Below the pieces are notes generated by a model, which did no database searches, was not told where the DNA came from, and saw only the letters and a program-made list of their open reading frames with translations. Below, piece after piece: positions 37,592-46,175 of a DNA stretch of 64,000 nt. How positions within the stretch are numbered: the stretch's first letter is position 1; each line of letters starts with the position of its first letter. The translations under genes were made by a program, and so were the position numbers. Origin of the DNA: Schlesneria sphaerica (GTDB lineage: Bacteria; Planctomycetota; Planctomycetia; Planctomycetales; Planctomycetaceae); assembly GCF_044336245.1 (NCBI RefSeq), contig NZ_CP172346.1, positions 2,294,001 to 2,358,000 on the forward strand. The letters run 5' to 3'.

Positions 37592-38489
37592 TCCTGGCCA
37601 CCGGAAGGCTGTTGCCAAAGCGTCGGAAATCCTTGAATGTCCAGACAACCTTCTTCTGAGGATCGATTTCGACAAGCTGCGGGTTTGCTTCGCCGGCATG
37701 GCAGTTGACGATCAGCGTGTTGCCATTGGCGAGTCTCTCCACCATTGTCACCCACGCCAGAGTGATTCCCGGAAGCTCTTTTTCTTCGACCGACCAGACG
37801 GTTTTGCCCTGTTTGTCAACTTCGATGACGCGGTGACCATCTCCCATTCCGATCAATGTGTTGCCATTTTTGAGCCGGAGTGCGGAATAGACCTTCGTCC
37901 CTGTTTTGTACTCCCAGACGACCTTCCCCTTCTCGTCATATTCTCTGACAACCTGATTGTCCCCTTCGTGTGCGACGAGGTAATTGCCGTTATCGAGCTT
38001 GCGAACCAGTCGCGTATCGGTGTGGGGATTTCGATGTTCGACTTGCAGAGGAACTTCTTTGAGAAGTTTGCCCATGGCGTCGACCTCGATGATCCGGGCC
38101 GGGCCACTTTCGACGATCATCGTGCTACCATTGGCAAGCCGCTGAAACGCGTGAACTTCGACTCGCTTCCCCTCGTTCCCATTCTGCTTCGCGGCATCGT
38201 ACTTCCAGACGATTTTATAGTCCGGGGTCATTTCCACGATCTCGGTCCAGTCGGTTTGGAACAGGATGTTTCCATTCGCCAACTTCGCAGCATCATGAAT
38301 ATTGCGAATCGGAGTCTGCCACTCGATGTCCCCTTTTTCGTTTACGATTGCCAACGCTTTCGCAGAGTAATCTCCTACCAGTACTTTACGTGGTCGGCCG
38401 GAATGAACCGACGAATTGTCGTCGCCTAGACAATCCCCCGCCAGAATCGCTGAAAAGATGACTGCCAGACTCAACCGGTACAACTGCAT
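37581..38489 (-). CDS. Exported PQQ-like beta-propeller protein
   Basis: The ATG at 38489 is preceded by AGGGAGA and gives a signal peptide (YRLSLAVIFSAILAGDC). The 302-residue product consists of repeated blades with the phrase LANGN(I/T)L or LDNGNYL followed by an (I/V)(I/V)E(V/M)D and a closing VVW strand, about every 45 residues. This matches the arylsulfotransferase/PQQ-like propeller type common in planctomycetes. No catalytic residues or cofactor-binding ring are recognised, so it could be a binding scaffold. A longer frame begins nine codons upstream. Confidence 0.82.
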   Translation of the reverse strand: MQLYRLSLAVIFSAILAGDCLGDDNSSVHSGRPRKVLVGDYSAKALAIVNEKGDIEWQTPIRNIHDAAKLANGNILFQTDWTEIVEMTPDYKIVWKYDAAKQNGNEGKRVEVHAFQRLANGSTMIVESGPARIIEVDAMGKLLKEVPLQVEHRNPHTDTRLVRKLDNGNYLVAHEGDNQVVREYDEKGKVVWEYKTGTKVYSALRLKNGNTLIGMGDGHRVIEVDKQGKTVWSVEEKELPGITLAWVTMVERLANGNTLIVNCHAGEANPQLVEIDPQKKVVWTFKDFRRFGNSLPVARIIE

Positions 38490-38850
38490 TTGAGGTCTCC
38501 CTGCGGTGATGAGCACAATCCGATCGACCGATTGTAACCGGATGGGGGGCAGAAGGCTGCTCTCGCCCGCACCCCACGGTCTTAACCGATTATTGGAAGC
38601 CCAATCCTGACGTCACCGTCGTCTCCCCTGAAGTCAACAACAAGACTAAATGTCTTAAAAACACAAAACAACTGTTGAAGTATTCCGCCCTTCTGGACAC
38701 CATGAGATGCGGCCAGCAGAACTTATCTACCCATGTCAGCTGCAGGTGAAGTTGGCGCTGAACTGGACGGCTCGGCCTCCGTCGCCCGGTACAACTGAGG
38801 TCGGATTGAAGACTGCCGAGAAGTACCCTTTCCGTCGATGGGAGTCTTGC
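38490..38850. other. 361-base divergent intergenic region
   Basis: This lies between the beta-propeller (minus) and the second ABC-2 permease (plus). The open frame continues upstream of 38851 to 38707, but those residues are not like the homologous permease N-terminus and were excluded. No clear promoter was identified. Confidence 0.4.
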
Positions 38851-40395
38851 ATGTTCCACGGCGCTTTCGCACTCCTTGAACGGTCACTGCGGATTGATGC
38901 CCGCAACTGGCCGACGCACCTGTGTCGTTTGGGGTTGGTGGGATCAATCTATGTTTCTCTCTGTTTTGCGTTGTCAACGCAGAACAGGTTTGGGGCTCCC
39001 GGTCTGCGTTTCTTTCAGGGGATCGCGTTTCTGGATCTGGCCTTCATCACGTTACTGGGACTCAGTTATTTCTCAACATCCATTACTGAAGAAAAAGAAG
39101 AGGATACCCTGGGACTGATGCTGATGGCGGGTGTCAGTCCGCTTGGAATCCTGGCAGGCAAGTCCATCGGGCGATTCTGGCAGGCAATCCTGCTTGTAGC
39201 AGCACAGTACCCCTTTATGTTGCTTTCCGTCACAATGGGGGGAGTCACAACACTGCAAGTCCAGGCCATCACGCTGGCTCTGGTCGCTTATATGGTTTTT
39301 CTCGCGGGGATGGGGCTTCTCTGTTCCACTCTGGCATCTCGAAATCGAACCGCCAGCTCGATGATGATTGTCGGCCTTTCGATTTACTTCCTGGTCCCGC
39401 TCATCGCGAAGCTGATTCTCATTAAGCTGGCGAAGAGTACGATTCAGGGGGTGACCGCTACCACCTCGATTTCGATGTGGAGGGCGTTCCTGGAAAGTAT
39501 GGAAAACCTGTGTATCTTTTTAAAAATGGGGGAAATCCTCACCACAGGTTTCGGCCAGTCGATCTGGAGCTTCCAGGTCATCTCGAACGTCTTGCTGGGA
39601 TTCGTCCTGTCTGGTCTGGCCTGGTTGCTGTTCGGGACCGCCTCCTTAGCCACATCAACCGAAGCATCATCCCGGGGACTCGTGGCACGCCAGCGAGCCT
39701 TCTTGCAATTCAATGCCGGACGGCCGTGGCCAAATCCCTTTGTCTGGAAAGATTTTCATTTCGTGTCAGGAGGAATCGGCACGATCTTCGTCCGATTTGG
39801 GTTCTACTTGAGTCTATGCTTGATTGTTTTTGGATTCGACCATTTTCTTGACGCTTCGTTCGGCCCGAATGGGGCAGTTGGTCTTTGCCAAATGCTCCTG
39901 TCGCTGGCGATTGCGATCGACGCTGCGATGGCCCTGGCGCAAGCCATGCACAACGAAATTCGTAGCCAGACGTTAGCCGCACTGCTGATGTTGCCTCAGT
40001 CACCTGTCAGGATTGTCTATTCCAAATTTTTGGGATCCCTCCTGGGATGGTTTCCCGGCCCGCTGGTACTCCTGACCGTCACGCTGACCACCGTATCGGG
40101 AAGAAGCGACTTCTACAGCTTACTGCAGAACGAACATGGCGGCTGGTGCGTCGTTCTGTTGTTCCTTTTGCCACCGCACTTCGCTCCACTTGCAGCACTG
40201 ATTGTCAGGTGGGGCGCCGTCGCGGTCGCCTTCGGGCTGACGATTGGAGTTTACTTTGGAATTATCATGGGAATAAGCCTGTTTCGCGGCCCTTCCGACG
40301 CATTTTTCGCTTCGGCTGCCCTGGTGATGACGACTCTGTGTGTCGTGTGTCACCTGTTACTCCTGGTTCGAATTCAAACACTGGCGATGAAATGA
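38851..40395 (+). CDS. ABC-2-type transporter permease, paralog of the 31452-33026 gene
   Basis: The start at 38851 aligns with the paralog (MFHGAFALLERSLRIDARNW against MYYGVVALLTRALRQDARQF) and has a GGGAG Shine-Dalgarno. The 514-residue product shares the FGAPGLRFFQGIAFLDL, STSITEEKEEDTLGLMLMAG and MLLSVTMGGVTTLQV blocks and the NPFVWKDFHFVSGG segment. It has about ten to twelve membrane helices. No ATPase gene is adjacent on this strand. It may share the ATPase at 33262-34230, which would make a two-permease exporter. Confidence 0.87.
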   Translation: MFHGAFALLERSLRIDARNWPTHLCRLGLVGSIYVSLCFALSTQNRFGAPGLRFFQGIAFLDLAFITLLGLSYFSTSITEEKEEDTLGLMLMAGVSPLGILAGKSIGRFWQAILLVAAQYPFMLLSVTMGGVTTLQVQAITLALVAYMVFLAGMGLLCSTLASRNRTASSMMIVGLSIYFLVPLIAKLILIKLAKSTIQGVTATTSISMWRAFLESMENLCIFLKMGEILTTGFGQSIWSFQVISNVLLGFVLSGLAWLLFGTASLATSTEASSRGLVARQRAFLQFNAGRPWPNPFVWKDFHFVSGGIGTIFVRFGFYLSLCLIVFGFDHFLDASFGPNGAVGLCQMLLSLAIAIDAAMALAQAMHNEIRSQTLAALLMLPQSPVRIVYSKFLGSLLGWFPGPLVLLTVTLTTVSGRSDFYSLLQNEHGGWCVVLLFLLPPHFAPLAALIVRWGAVAVAFGLTIGVYFGIIMGISLFRGPSDAFFASAALVMTTLCVVCHLLLLVRIQTLAMK

Positions 40396-40538
40396 CTTGA
40401 TTCAACGCAAGCCACAACAAGGGATTGAACGGTTCAGCGCGACGGCCTACGATCTGTGCACAACGGAGCCGTTGCCCCGGCAGCGACACAGGGCCAACAA
40501 TTGGTCGGTGCGGCGATGGTGCTCAGACGACTGCACGC

Positions 40539-40559
40539 GGGACCTTGAGTCCCCTTTTT
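40539..40559 (+). terminator. Possible intrinsic terminator after the second permease
   Basis: GGGAC (40539-40543) pairs with GTCCC (40549-40553) around a five-base loop and is followed by C and five T (40555-40559). It is 144 bases after the stop of the permease gene and 69 bases before the nucleoside hydrolase start. The stem is short; an alternative longer pairing (GCACG with CGTGC) encloses it. Confidence 0.35.
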
Positions 40560-40627
40560 CTCGGGACGTGCAAGTCTGACGGCGAGAGTTGAATGGCAAA
40601 CCAGCCTCATAGGAAGAGACATGATCC

Positions 40628-41596
40628 ATGCCACAGAAAATCATCATTGATGCGGATCCAGGAATCGGAGATGCGCTGGCCATTGCGCTGGCATTGGCGG
40701 ATCCCGATCTCGACGTCATCGCACTGACTGCGGTCGGAGGGACCGTTTCTGCAGTACAGGCAGGCAGAAATCTGCAAGCGATTGTGGAAGCTCTCGATCC
40801 GCCCAAGTGGCCCCGGATCGGCCAGGCCGAAGCAGCACAGCGGATGCTCGAAGCCGAATCCGTCGACCCCAGTCCCGAATGGCTGAATCAGCAACGGCTC
40901 CTCCACGGACCAGATGGCTTAGGCGAACTTCCCGTCGCTGTCGCTGATCTCCATCATCCCCGCGACGCTGCAAAGCTCATGACGGAACTCGCTCGGGAAT
41001 TTCCCGATGAGATCACTCTCCTGACACTGGGACCGCTCAGCAACGTGGCACTCGCAGCTGACCGCGACGCCAGTTTTCTCGGCAGTCTTCGAAGTCTGGT
41101 TTGCCTGGCCGGGACCGTCACCAGCGAAGGAGACGTCACCGCGGTCGCCGAATTTAATGTGTTCCATCATCCCGAGGCGGCCAAGGTGGTCCTGAAATCG
41201 CCAACAATGAAGCTGATCGTCCCCCGCGACGTCAGTCACCGGGCGATGCTGACCTTCGATCAACTGGACCGACTCAATCTGTCGGAATCGAATCGTTACG
41301 GTGCCTTCCTGCGTCATCTCCTTCCCTTCTCGATGCGGGCTCACCGTCAATATCTTGGAGTAGAAGGTGTCTGGTTACCCGAGATCACGGCACTGTCCGC
41401 AATCTCGCAACCCAGGCTTTTCAAGCGAGCCACATTGTCCGTCGATGTCGAAACCGAAGGACAACTGACCCGGGGAATGACAATTTTTGATCGCCGGCAC
41501 CGACCCGCCTGGCACAACAACGTGGACGCCCTGACGGAAGTCGATGCCCAGGGGGTACTTGACTATTTCACCCAGATGCTGAAGAAAGCCGCTTAA
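40628..41596 (+). CDS. Nucleoside-hydrolase-fold protein with altered active site
   Basis: The 322-residue protein has the overall inosine/uridine nucleoside hydrolase layout: D8-x-D10-P-G at the N-terminus, TLGPLSNVA (131-141), AEFNV (174-178) and TRGMTIFD near the C-terminus. In characterised enzymes the first motif is DxDPGxDD, with two aspartates at 14 and 15 for ribose and calcium. Here residue 14 is glycine and only D15 remains. The late HD pair (His general acid, Asp for calcium) is replaced by P251-E252. Base-ribose cleavage may therefore be weak, use another substrate, or be lost. It is cytoplasmic and sits alone, with no nucleoside transporter nearby. Confidence 0.85.
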   Translation: MPQKIIIDADPGIGDALAIALALADPDLDVIALTAVGGTVSAVQAGRNLQAIVEALDPPKWPRIGQAEAAQRMLEAESVDPSPEWLNQQRLLHGPDGLGELPVAVADLHHPRDAAKLMTELAREFPDEITLLTLGPLSNVALAADRDASFLGSLRSLVCLAGTVTSEGDVTAVAEFNVFHHPEAAKVVLKSPTMKLIVPRDVSHRAMLTFDQLDRLNLSESNRYGAFLRHLLPFSMRAHRQYLGVEGVWLPEITALSAISQPRLFKRATLSVDVETEGQLTRGMTIFDRRHRPAWHNNVDALTEVDAQGVLDYFTQMLKKAA

Positions 41597-41749
41597 CGTT
41601 TCTCTCGGGAGCCCGACGAGCAGAAGAAGACCATACTTCACCTGGAATCGACTCGAGTCAGAAACGCTCAACGGCTGTCGTGATCAAGATTGCAAAAGGA
41701 AGGCAGTCTCGGGCCAGGAATCATCCCCCGAGTTATTAAGGGAATAAGA

Positions 41750-42925
41750 ATGCCTCGTGACGTTTCTGTCGGTCGATACCCTTTCCTGCGGCAAATGCGC
41801 GCATTCCAACTGCTGCAGGCAGCGCGCATCGCCCTGTCGCCGGGTTCAATCGCGATCTCGATGGCGGCGACGTTTCTCTTCTTCGCCGCTCAATGGCTGG
41901 CAGGCGACGTTGTCAGAACGGCTGATTCGGTCGATGTCCCTCGCATCGCAATCGAGCAGACTAGCACGGGTGAATTGATCGAATCCCATGTCGCCCTGCC
42001 GAACAGGTCTCAGATCGTTGCCCGTGCTTTCACGCTGCAGTCATTCCTGTGGCCCTGGACGAGCGTCTTTCATCCTGCCAGGACCATACTTTCATCTGAT
42101 GTGAGTTGGGGCTATCGGACAAAGGCTCTGTTTTCGTTCGCTTTCGCCCTCGGCTTGTGGTCACTGGCGGGTACCGTGATCTGTCGTCGCGCTGCGATCC
42201 TGTTCGGCGGCCACCGCGAATCTTCCATCCAGGCGGCTCTTCAATACAGCGTGCGACGGTGGTATTCGGCGATCATGGCCCCCCTTACGCCGCTGTTCGC
42301 GACGCTCATTGCCGGGCTTCTCATCGCAATCATCGGACTGATTGGGCGGCTTCCTTGGGTTGGTCAGGCCTGGCTGTTGCTGAGTTCACCCTTCATTCTC
42401 ATTCTGGCTGGCGCAATGGCATTTCTGCTGCTCGTGACCACTGTAGGCTGGCCCCTGATGGTCGCTGCTGTGGCGACGGATGACTGCGACAGCTTCGGTG
42501 CGTTGAGTCGAGCCTACAGTGGAATGACTTCAAAACCCTGGTACGTCTTAAGTTTCATCGCAGTCAGTTTCGGAGCAGGCACCGTATTGATATCGCTCGC
42601 CCATCTGTTCGCGGACACGACAATCTGGTGTGCCCTGTCGAGCGCCGCCTGGGGTAGCGGCAATGAGCGAGCCACCTCTGCGCTCTTCTCGCCACTCTCG
42701 TTCCTGCTTCGCCTGGCAGTCGGTGCCGTCGGCAGCAGTTTTTTCTGGTCTGCAGCAACGATCAGCTATCTACTGTTGCGGCAACAGGTGGACGGTGTAC
42801 CCATCGATACTGTGGCAGTCGACGATGAAGCGAGACCGGCTCGTGAACCACTTCCGGTCGTAGGGATCCCCGCCACCGATGTTCGCGCCGATCTCAATGG
42901 TGAATCGTTCTCGCATCGAAACTGA
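41750..42925 (+). CDS. Polytopic membrane protein, unknown function
   Basis: The ATG at 41750 has an AAGGGAA Shine-Dalgarno; the open frame begins 20 codons earlier. The 391-residue product has about five to six hydrophobic segments, including SIAISMAATFLFFAAQWLAG, TPLFATLIAGLLIAIIGLIG and PFILILAGAMAFLLLVTTVG. A conserved-looking patch between helices (GYRTKALFSFAFALGLWSLA) is present. No known transporter signature is seen. It precedes recO on the same strand by 42 bases, so cotranscription with the next three genes is likely. Confidence 0.75.
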   Translation: MPRDVSVGRYPFLRQMRAFQLLQAARIALSPGSIAISMAATFLFFAAQWLAGDVVRTADSVDVPRIAIEQTSTGELIESHVALPNRSQIVARAFTLQSFLWPWTSVFHPARTILSSDVSWGYRTKALFSFAFALGLWSLAGTVICRRAAILFGGHRESSIQAALQYSVRRWYSAIMAPLTPLFATLIAGLLIAIIGLIGRLPWVGQAWLLLSSPFILILAGAMAFLLLVTTVGWPLMVAAVATDDCDSFGALSRAYSGMTSKPWYVLSFIAVSFGAGTVLISLAHLFADTTIWCALSSAAWGSGNERATSALFSPLSFLLRLAVGAVGSSFFWSAATISYLLLRQQVDGVPIDTVAVDDEARPAREPLPVVGIPATDVRADLNGESFSHRN

Positions 42926-42967
42926 TCTCACAAATTGACGGACCACTTGAGAGAAGAACGCGGACCG

Positions 42968-43714
42968 ATGTCGAGCGAAAAGTCAGAGGGACTACTGTTA
43001 CGGGTCACAGACTACAGCGAATCCAGCCGGATCGTCGTCATTTTTACGCGTGACTTTGGCAAGATATCGGCGTTGGCGAAAGGGGGGCGAAGGCTGAAAG
43101 GGCCGTTTGAATCCGCTCTTGACCTTCTCTCGACATGTCAGATAGTCTTCCTCCGCAAGAACACGTCTGGTTTAGATCTCCTCACTGAAGCCAAACTCGT
43201 TACGCGGTTCCACCCTCAAGAACGTGATTTAGCCTGCCTTTACGCTGGCTATTACCTGGCTGAAATCCTGTTAGCACTCACTGAAGATTACGATCCACAT
43301 CCTGTTTTATATTCCGCCGCGCAAGATGCTCTGAATCTGTTTCAGAATTCAGAAACCATGTTGCTCGGTGTGATCCGTTTTGAACTTGTTTTACTGCGAG
43401 AAATTGGGCAACTGCCAGATCTGGAAAACTGTGTCGCATGCGGCGCGGAACTGACAGCCGGCAGAACGTTTGGGTACTGGGTCTCGGAAGGGGGACTCAT
43501 CTGTCCGGATTGTCAAAGAGAGGGATACACACAAATCGCTGTTCACGCAGGTGCCGCCGCTGCAATGCGGCTGCTGTCGAGTGAGAGTGAAACCGACTGG
43601 AAACGACTGAATCTGACACCGGCTCAGCTCAAAGAACTGAAACGGATTACGACGTCAGCCATCTGCCACGTCATGGGCAAACGGCCAAAAATGTTGAAAT
43701 ACCTCGACCACTAA
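42968..43714 (+). CDS. recO: DNA repair protein RecO
   Basis: RecO helps load RecA on gapped DNA together with RecF and RecR. The 248-residue product (ATG 42968; a TTG 33 bases upstream would add eleven residues) shows the N-terminal OB-fold start EGLLLRVTDYSESSRIVVIFTR. DFGKISALAKGGRR and the long helical middle follow. A zinc-site-like CVACGAEL ... CPDCQ pair near residues 155-180 completes the layout. It sits between the membrane protein gene and the BamD-like gene. Confidence 0.92.
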   Translation: MSSEKSEGLLLRVTDYSESSRIVVIFTRDFGKISALAKGGRRLKGPFESALDLLSTCQIVFLRKNTSGLDLLTEAKLVTRFHPQERDLACLYAGYYLAEILLALTEDYDPHPVLYSAAQDALNLFQNSETMLLGVIRFELVLLREIGQLPDLENCVACGAELTAGRTFGYWVSEGGLICPDCQREGYTQIAVHAGAAAAMRLLSSESETDWKRLNLTPAQLKELKRITTSAICHVMGKRPKMLKYLDH

Positions 43715-43765
43715 TACAGCGAGCACTCAACCAGCCGACCGGCTGCGTCTCGGTCATGGACGACC

Positions 43766-45319
43766 ATGGACAACACAACCATCTATCGCCGGATCTTAAG
43801 CACACGCAGACCATGGGTCTGTGGAGTCGTGTTGTTCGTACTGATTTCAGGCTGCGCTACCCCATGGGAAAAATCGGCGCTGCTGAAAGAAACGTATCCG
43901 AACATCGACCGCGTCCAGGGGCCGACAGAACGAGCTCTACGCAATGTCTTCCGCAGACAGAAAGAAGAGAGCGACGAAGAGGAGCTGTCACTTTCCGGCA
44001 AGTCGCTGAAGCCGATCGCGGGTACCGAAGAATACCTGGCCGCCACTGAACTCTATAAAGAAGAGAAGTTCCTTGAAGCCCAAAAGGCGTTCAAGAAGGT
44101 TGGCAAGAAATTCAAGAAGAGCGAAATTCGCGAAGATGCCCTGTTTATGGAGGCCGAGGCGGCCTGGCAACTCGACAACTACTCCCGTGCTCACGACATC
44201 TACGCCGTCCTGCTGAAAGAATATCCTTCGACACGCCACCTGAATGTGGTGAGCGAGCGCATGTTCAAAGTCGGCCGCCTCTGGCTCGACTTTCCGGAAG
44301 TGGCAAAACTCGATGAAATCGAACAGGTCAATTTCGAAGACCCGAACAAGAAACTCCCCTCCGAGGAAAAGCCGCACACGGCGAAATCTCGATTCGTCTT
44401 TGTCCCTAATCTGACGAACAAGAAAGAACCGTTGTTCGACACACCCGGAAACGGTGTGGCCGCACTTTCCGCCGTCTGGATGAATGATCCGACCGGGCCG
44501 CTGGCTGACGACGCCATGATGCTGGTCGCCAGTTACCACGCGAGAAAAGGGAACTATATCGAAGCGGATCGCTACTTTCAGATGTTGCGCGAGACGTTCC
44601 CTAACAGTCCGCACGTGCAGAACGCATTCCTTCTGGGCTCCCACGTCAAGCTGATGTCCTATCAGGGCCCCGACTACGAAACACGCACCCTGGAAGAAGC
44701 TCAGAAGCTCAAAGAGGCAACGGTCAGACTGTATCCAAATCTGCCTGAGAAAGACCGGATTCAGAGCGAACTGGCACGAATCGAAGATGCCAAGGCACTC
44801 ATTGACTGGTCACAGGCCAAGTTCTGGTTGCGTAAAGGAAACAAGAAAGCCGCAGCGATTTATTGCCATCAGGTGATCGATAAATTCCCCAATTCTCAGT
44901 ACGCGAAACTCGCTCGCGCCAAACTCGTCGAACTTGGCCCTGAATATGCCAGTGGCGCCGCGTTCCTGTCGCCCATCGATCAGAAGAAGACCACGGTCTT
45001 TGACAATATTGTCCCTAAAAATTTCACATATCGCCTGAAGAACTATCCACTTGTCGGTGGGCCACGCAGCAAGACGGCAAAGTCGACTGGTACGGCTCCG
45101 AAACGCCTTTCGGAAACATCCGAAGACGAGGCGGAGGACGAAGTCGTTGAAGACGAAGAAATGTACGAAGAAGAAGCTCCAGCCGAAGAGCCGGTGAATC
45201 CGCCTCGACGCAGAAACAGCTGGGGGGACGATGACCAGACGCCCGACAGATTGCCTCCGGGATCTGAATCGGAAGCCCGTGAAATGGAACCGAATAAGCC
45301 TGGGCGAGCACGCCTCTAG
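43766..45319 (+). CDS. BamD-like outer-membrane lipoprotein with TPR repeats
   Basis: The 517-residue protein has a lipoprotein signal (VCGVVLFVLISGC, Cys at 30). Tetratricopeptide-like units typical of BamD/ComL follow: EEYLAATELYKEEKFLEAQKAF, ALFMEAEAAWQLDNYSRAHDIY, MMLVASYHARKGNYIEADRYF and, later, KAAAIYCHQVIDKFPNSQYA. BamD is a core helper of the machine that inserts outer-membrane beta-barrels. The member here is about twice the usual length. It has an extra middle part and an acidic, disordered C-terminal tail (DEAEDEVVEDEEMYEEEA). It lies 51 bases after recO and 18 or more bases before the LptE-like gene. Confidence 0.85.
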   Translation: MDNTTIYRRILSTRRPWVCGVVLFVLISGCATPWEKSALLKETYPNIDRVQGPTERALRNVFRRQKEESDEEELSLSGKSLKPIAGTEEYLAATELYKEEKFLEAQKAFKKVGKKFKKSEIREDALFMEAEAAWQLDNYSRAHDIYAVLLKEYPSTRHLNVVSERMFKVGRLWLDFPEVAKLDEIEQVNFEDPNKKLPSEEKPHTAKSRFVFVPNLTNKKEPLFDTPGNGVAALSAVWMNDPTGPLADDAMMLVASYHARKGNYIEADRYFQMLRETFPNSPHVQNAFLLGSHVKLMSYQGPDYETRTLEEAQKLKEATVRLYPNLPEKDRIQSELARIEDAKALIDWSQAKFWLRKGNKKAAAIYCHQVIDKFPNSQYAKLARAKLVELGPEYASGAAFLSPIDQKKTTVFDNIVPKNFTYRLKNYPLVGGPRSKTAKSTGTAPKRLSETSEDEAEDEVVEDEEMYEEEAPAEEPVNPPRRRNSWGDDDQTPDRLPPGSESEAREMEPNKPGRARL

Positions 45320-45472
45320 AAATCGTGAAATCCAGCGATGAATAACGAACCAACCATTGCGCCCCGCAGTACCTGGATGACCCCACATCCGGCTGGGATG
45401 ATCGTTGTTCGCGAACAGGCTTCCCGGTCAGACGCTCATCATTTGGATGGCGAGCGGAGATGCGGTATCCGC

Positions 45473-45991
45473 GTGACTTCACGCAACTGGAACTGGTTGA
45501 GTGTGGTGCTGGCAATGTTGGTGTCCGGCTGTGGTTACACGGTCGGCAATGACTTTCGAACCGACATCAAGTCGGTTGCAGTCCCGATTTTCGAAAACAC
45601 CACGAATCGACAGGGGATCGAGTATCAACTGACGGAAGCGGTCCAAAAGGAAATCACAAAACGTTCGCATTATCGACTATCGAAAGGTCGAAATGCCGAT
45701 ACGCGATTGACCGGCAAGATCGTTGGATTTCGAAAAGATGTCCTGGGGGAAACAGCTCAAGACGACCCTCGCGAACTGCAAATCACGCTGATGGTTCAGG
45801 TTCGCTGGGAAGATTTGCGAACAGGCGAACTGATCGCTGAGCAGGAATTGCCGCTCACGCCCGAGCTCATTCCGCTGACGGGCCAGGCCGAGTTCTCTCC
45901 CGAATTGGGGCAATCTCTCGCGACAGCTATGGAAGACAACCTCAATTCCATGGCGCGCAAAATCGTCAACCTGATGGAAGTTCCCTGGTAA
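45473..45991 (+). CDS. LptE-like lipopolysaccharide-assembly lipoprotein
   Basis: From the GTG at 45473 the 172-residue product starts with a clean lipoprotein signal (WLSVVLAMLVSGCGYT, Cys at 20). The open frame begins at 45338 (217 residues), but that form places 45 charged residues before the signal. The mature part is the LptE/DUF799-type fold: SVAVPIFENTTNRQGIEYQLTEAVQKEI, the beta-strand/helix pattern LTGKIVGF..., and a C-terminal helix (LGQSLATAMEDNL). LptE plugs the LptD barrel that places lipopolysaccharide in the outer leaflet. Assignment rests on fold pattern and lipobox. Confidence 0.8.
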   Translation: MTSRNWNWLSVVLAMLVSGCGYTVGNDFRTDIKSVAVPIFENTTNRQGIEYQLTEAVQKEITKRSHYRLSKGRNADTRLTGKIVGFRKDVLGETAQDDPRELQITLMVQVRWEDLRTGELIAEQELPLTPELIPLTGQAEFSPELGQSLATAMEDNLNSMARKIVNLMEVPW

Positions 45992-46175
45992 CCATCGACT
46001 AGACTTCGAACGCGTTACCCGCCGCTTGAGTGCGGCCATGCTGAAGTGATGACATCCGTCAGACCCAGCCCGCGACTTAGCCCTCACATCGAATGGTTCT
46101 CACTCGCCATTCGTGCCCTGCGACTGGACGCGGCAAAGCACTGGCCCTGAACGCGAAAAGTCGTTCCATCAAACT

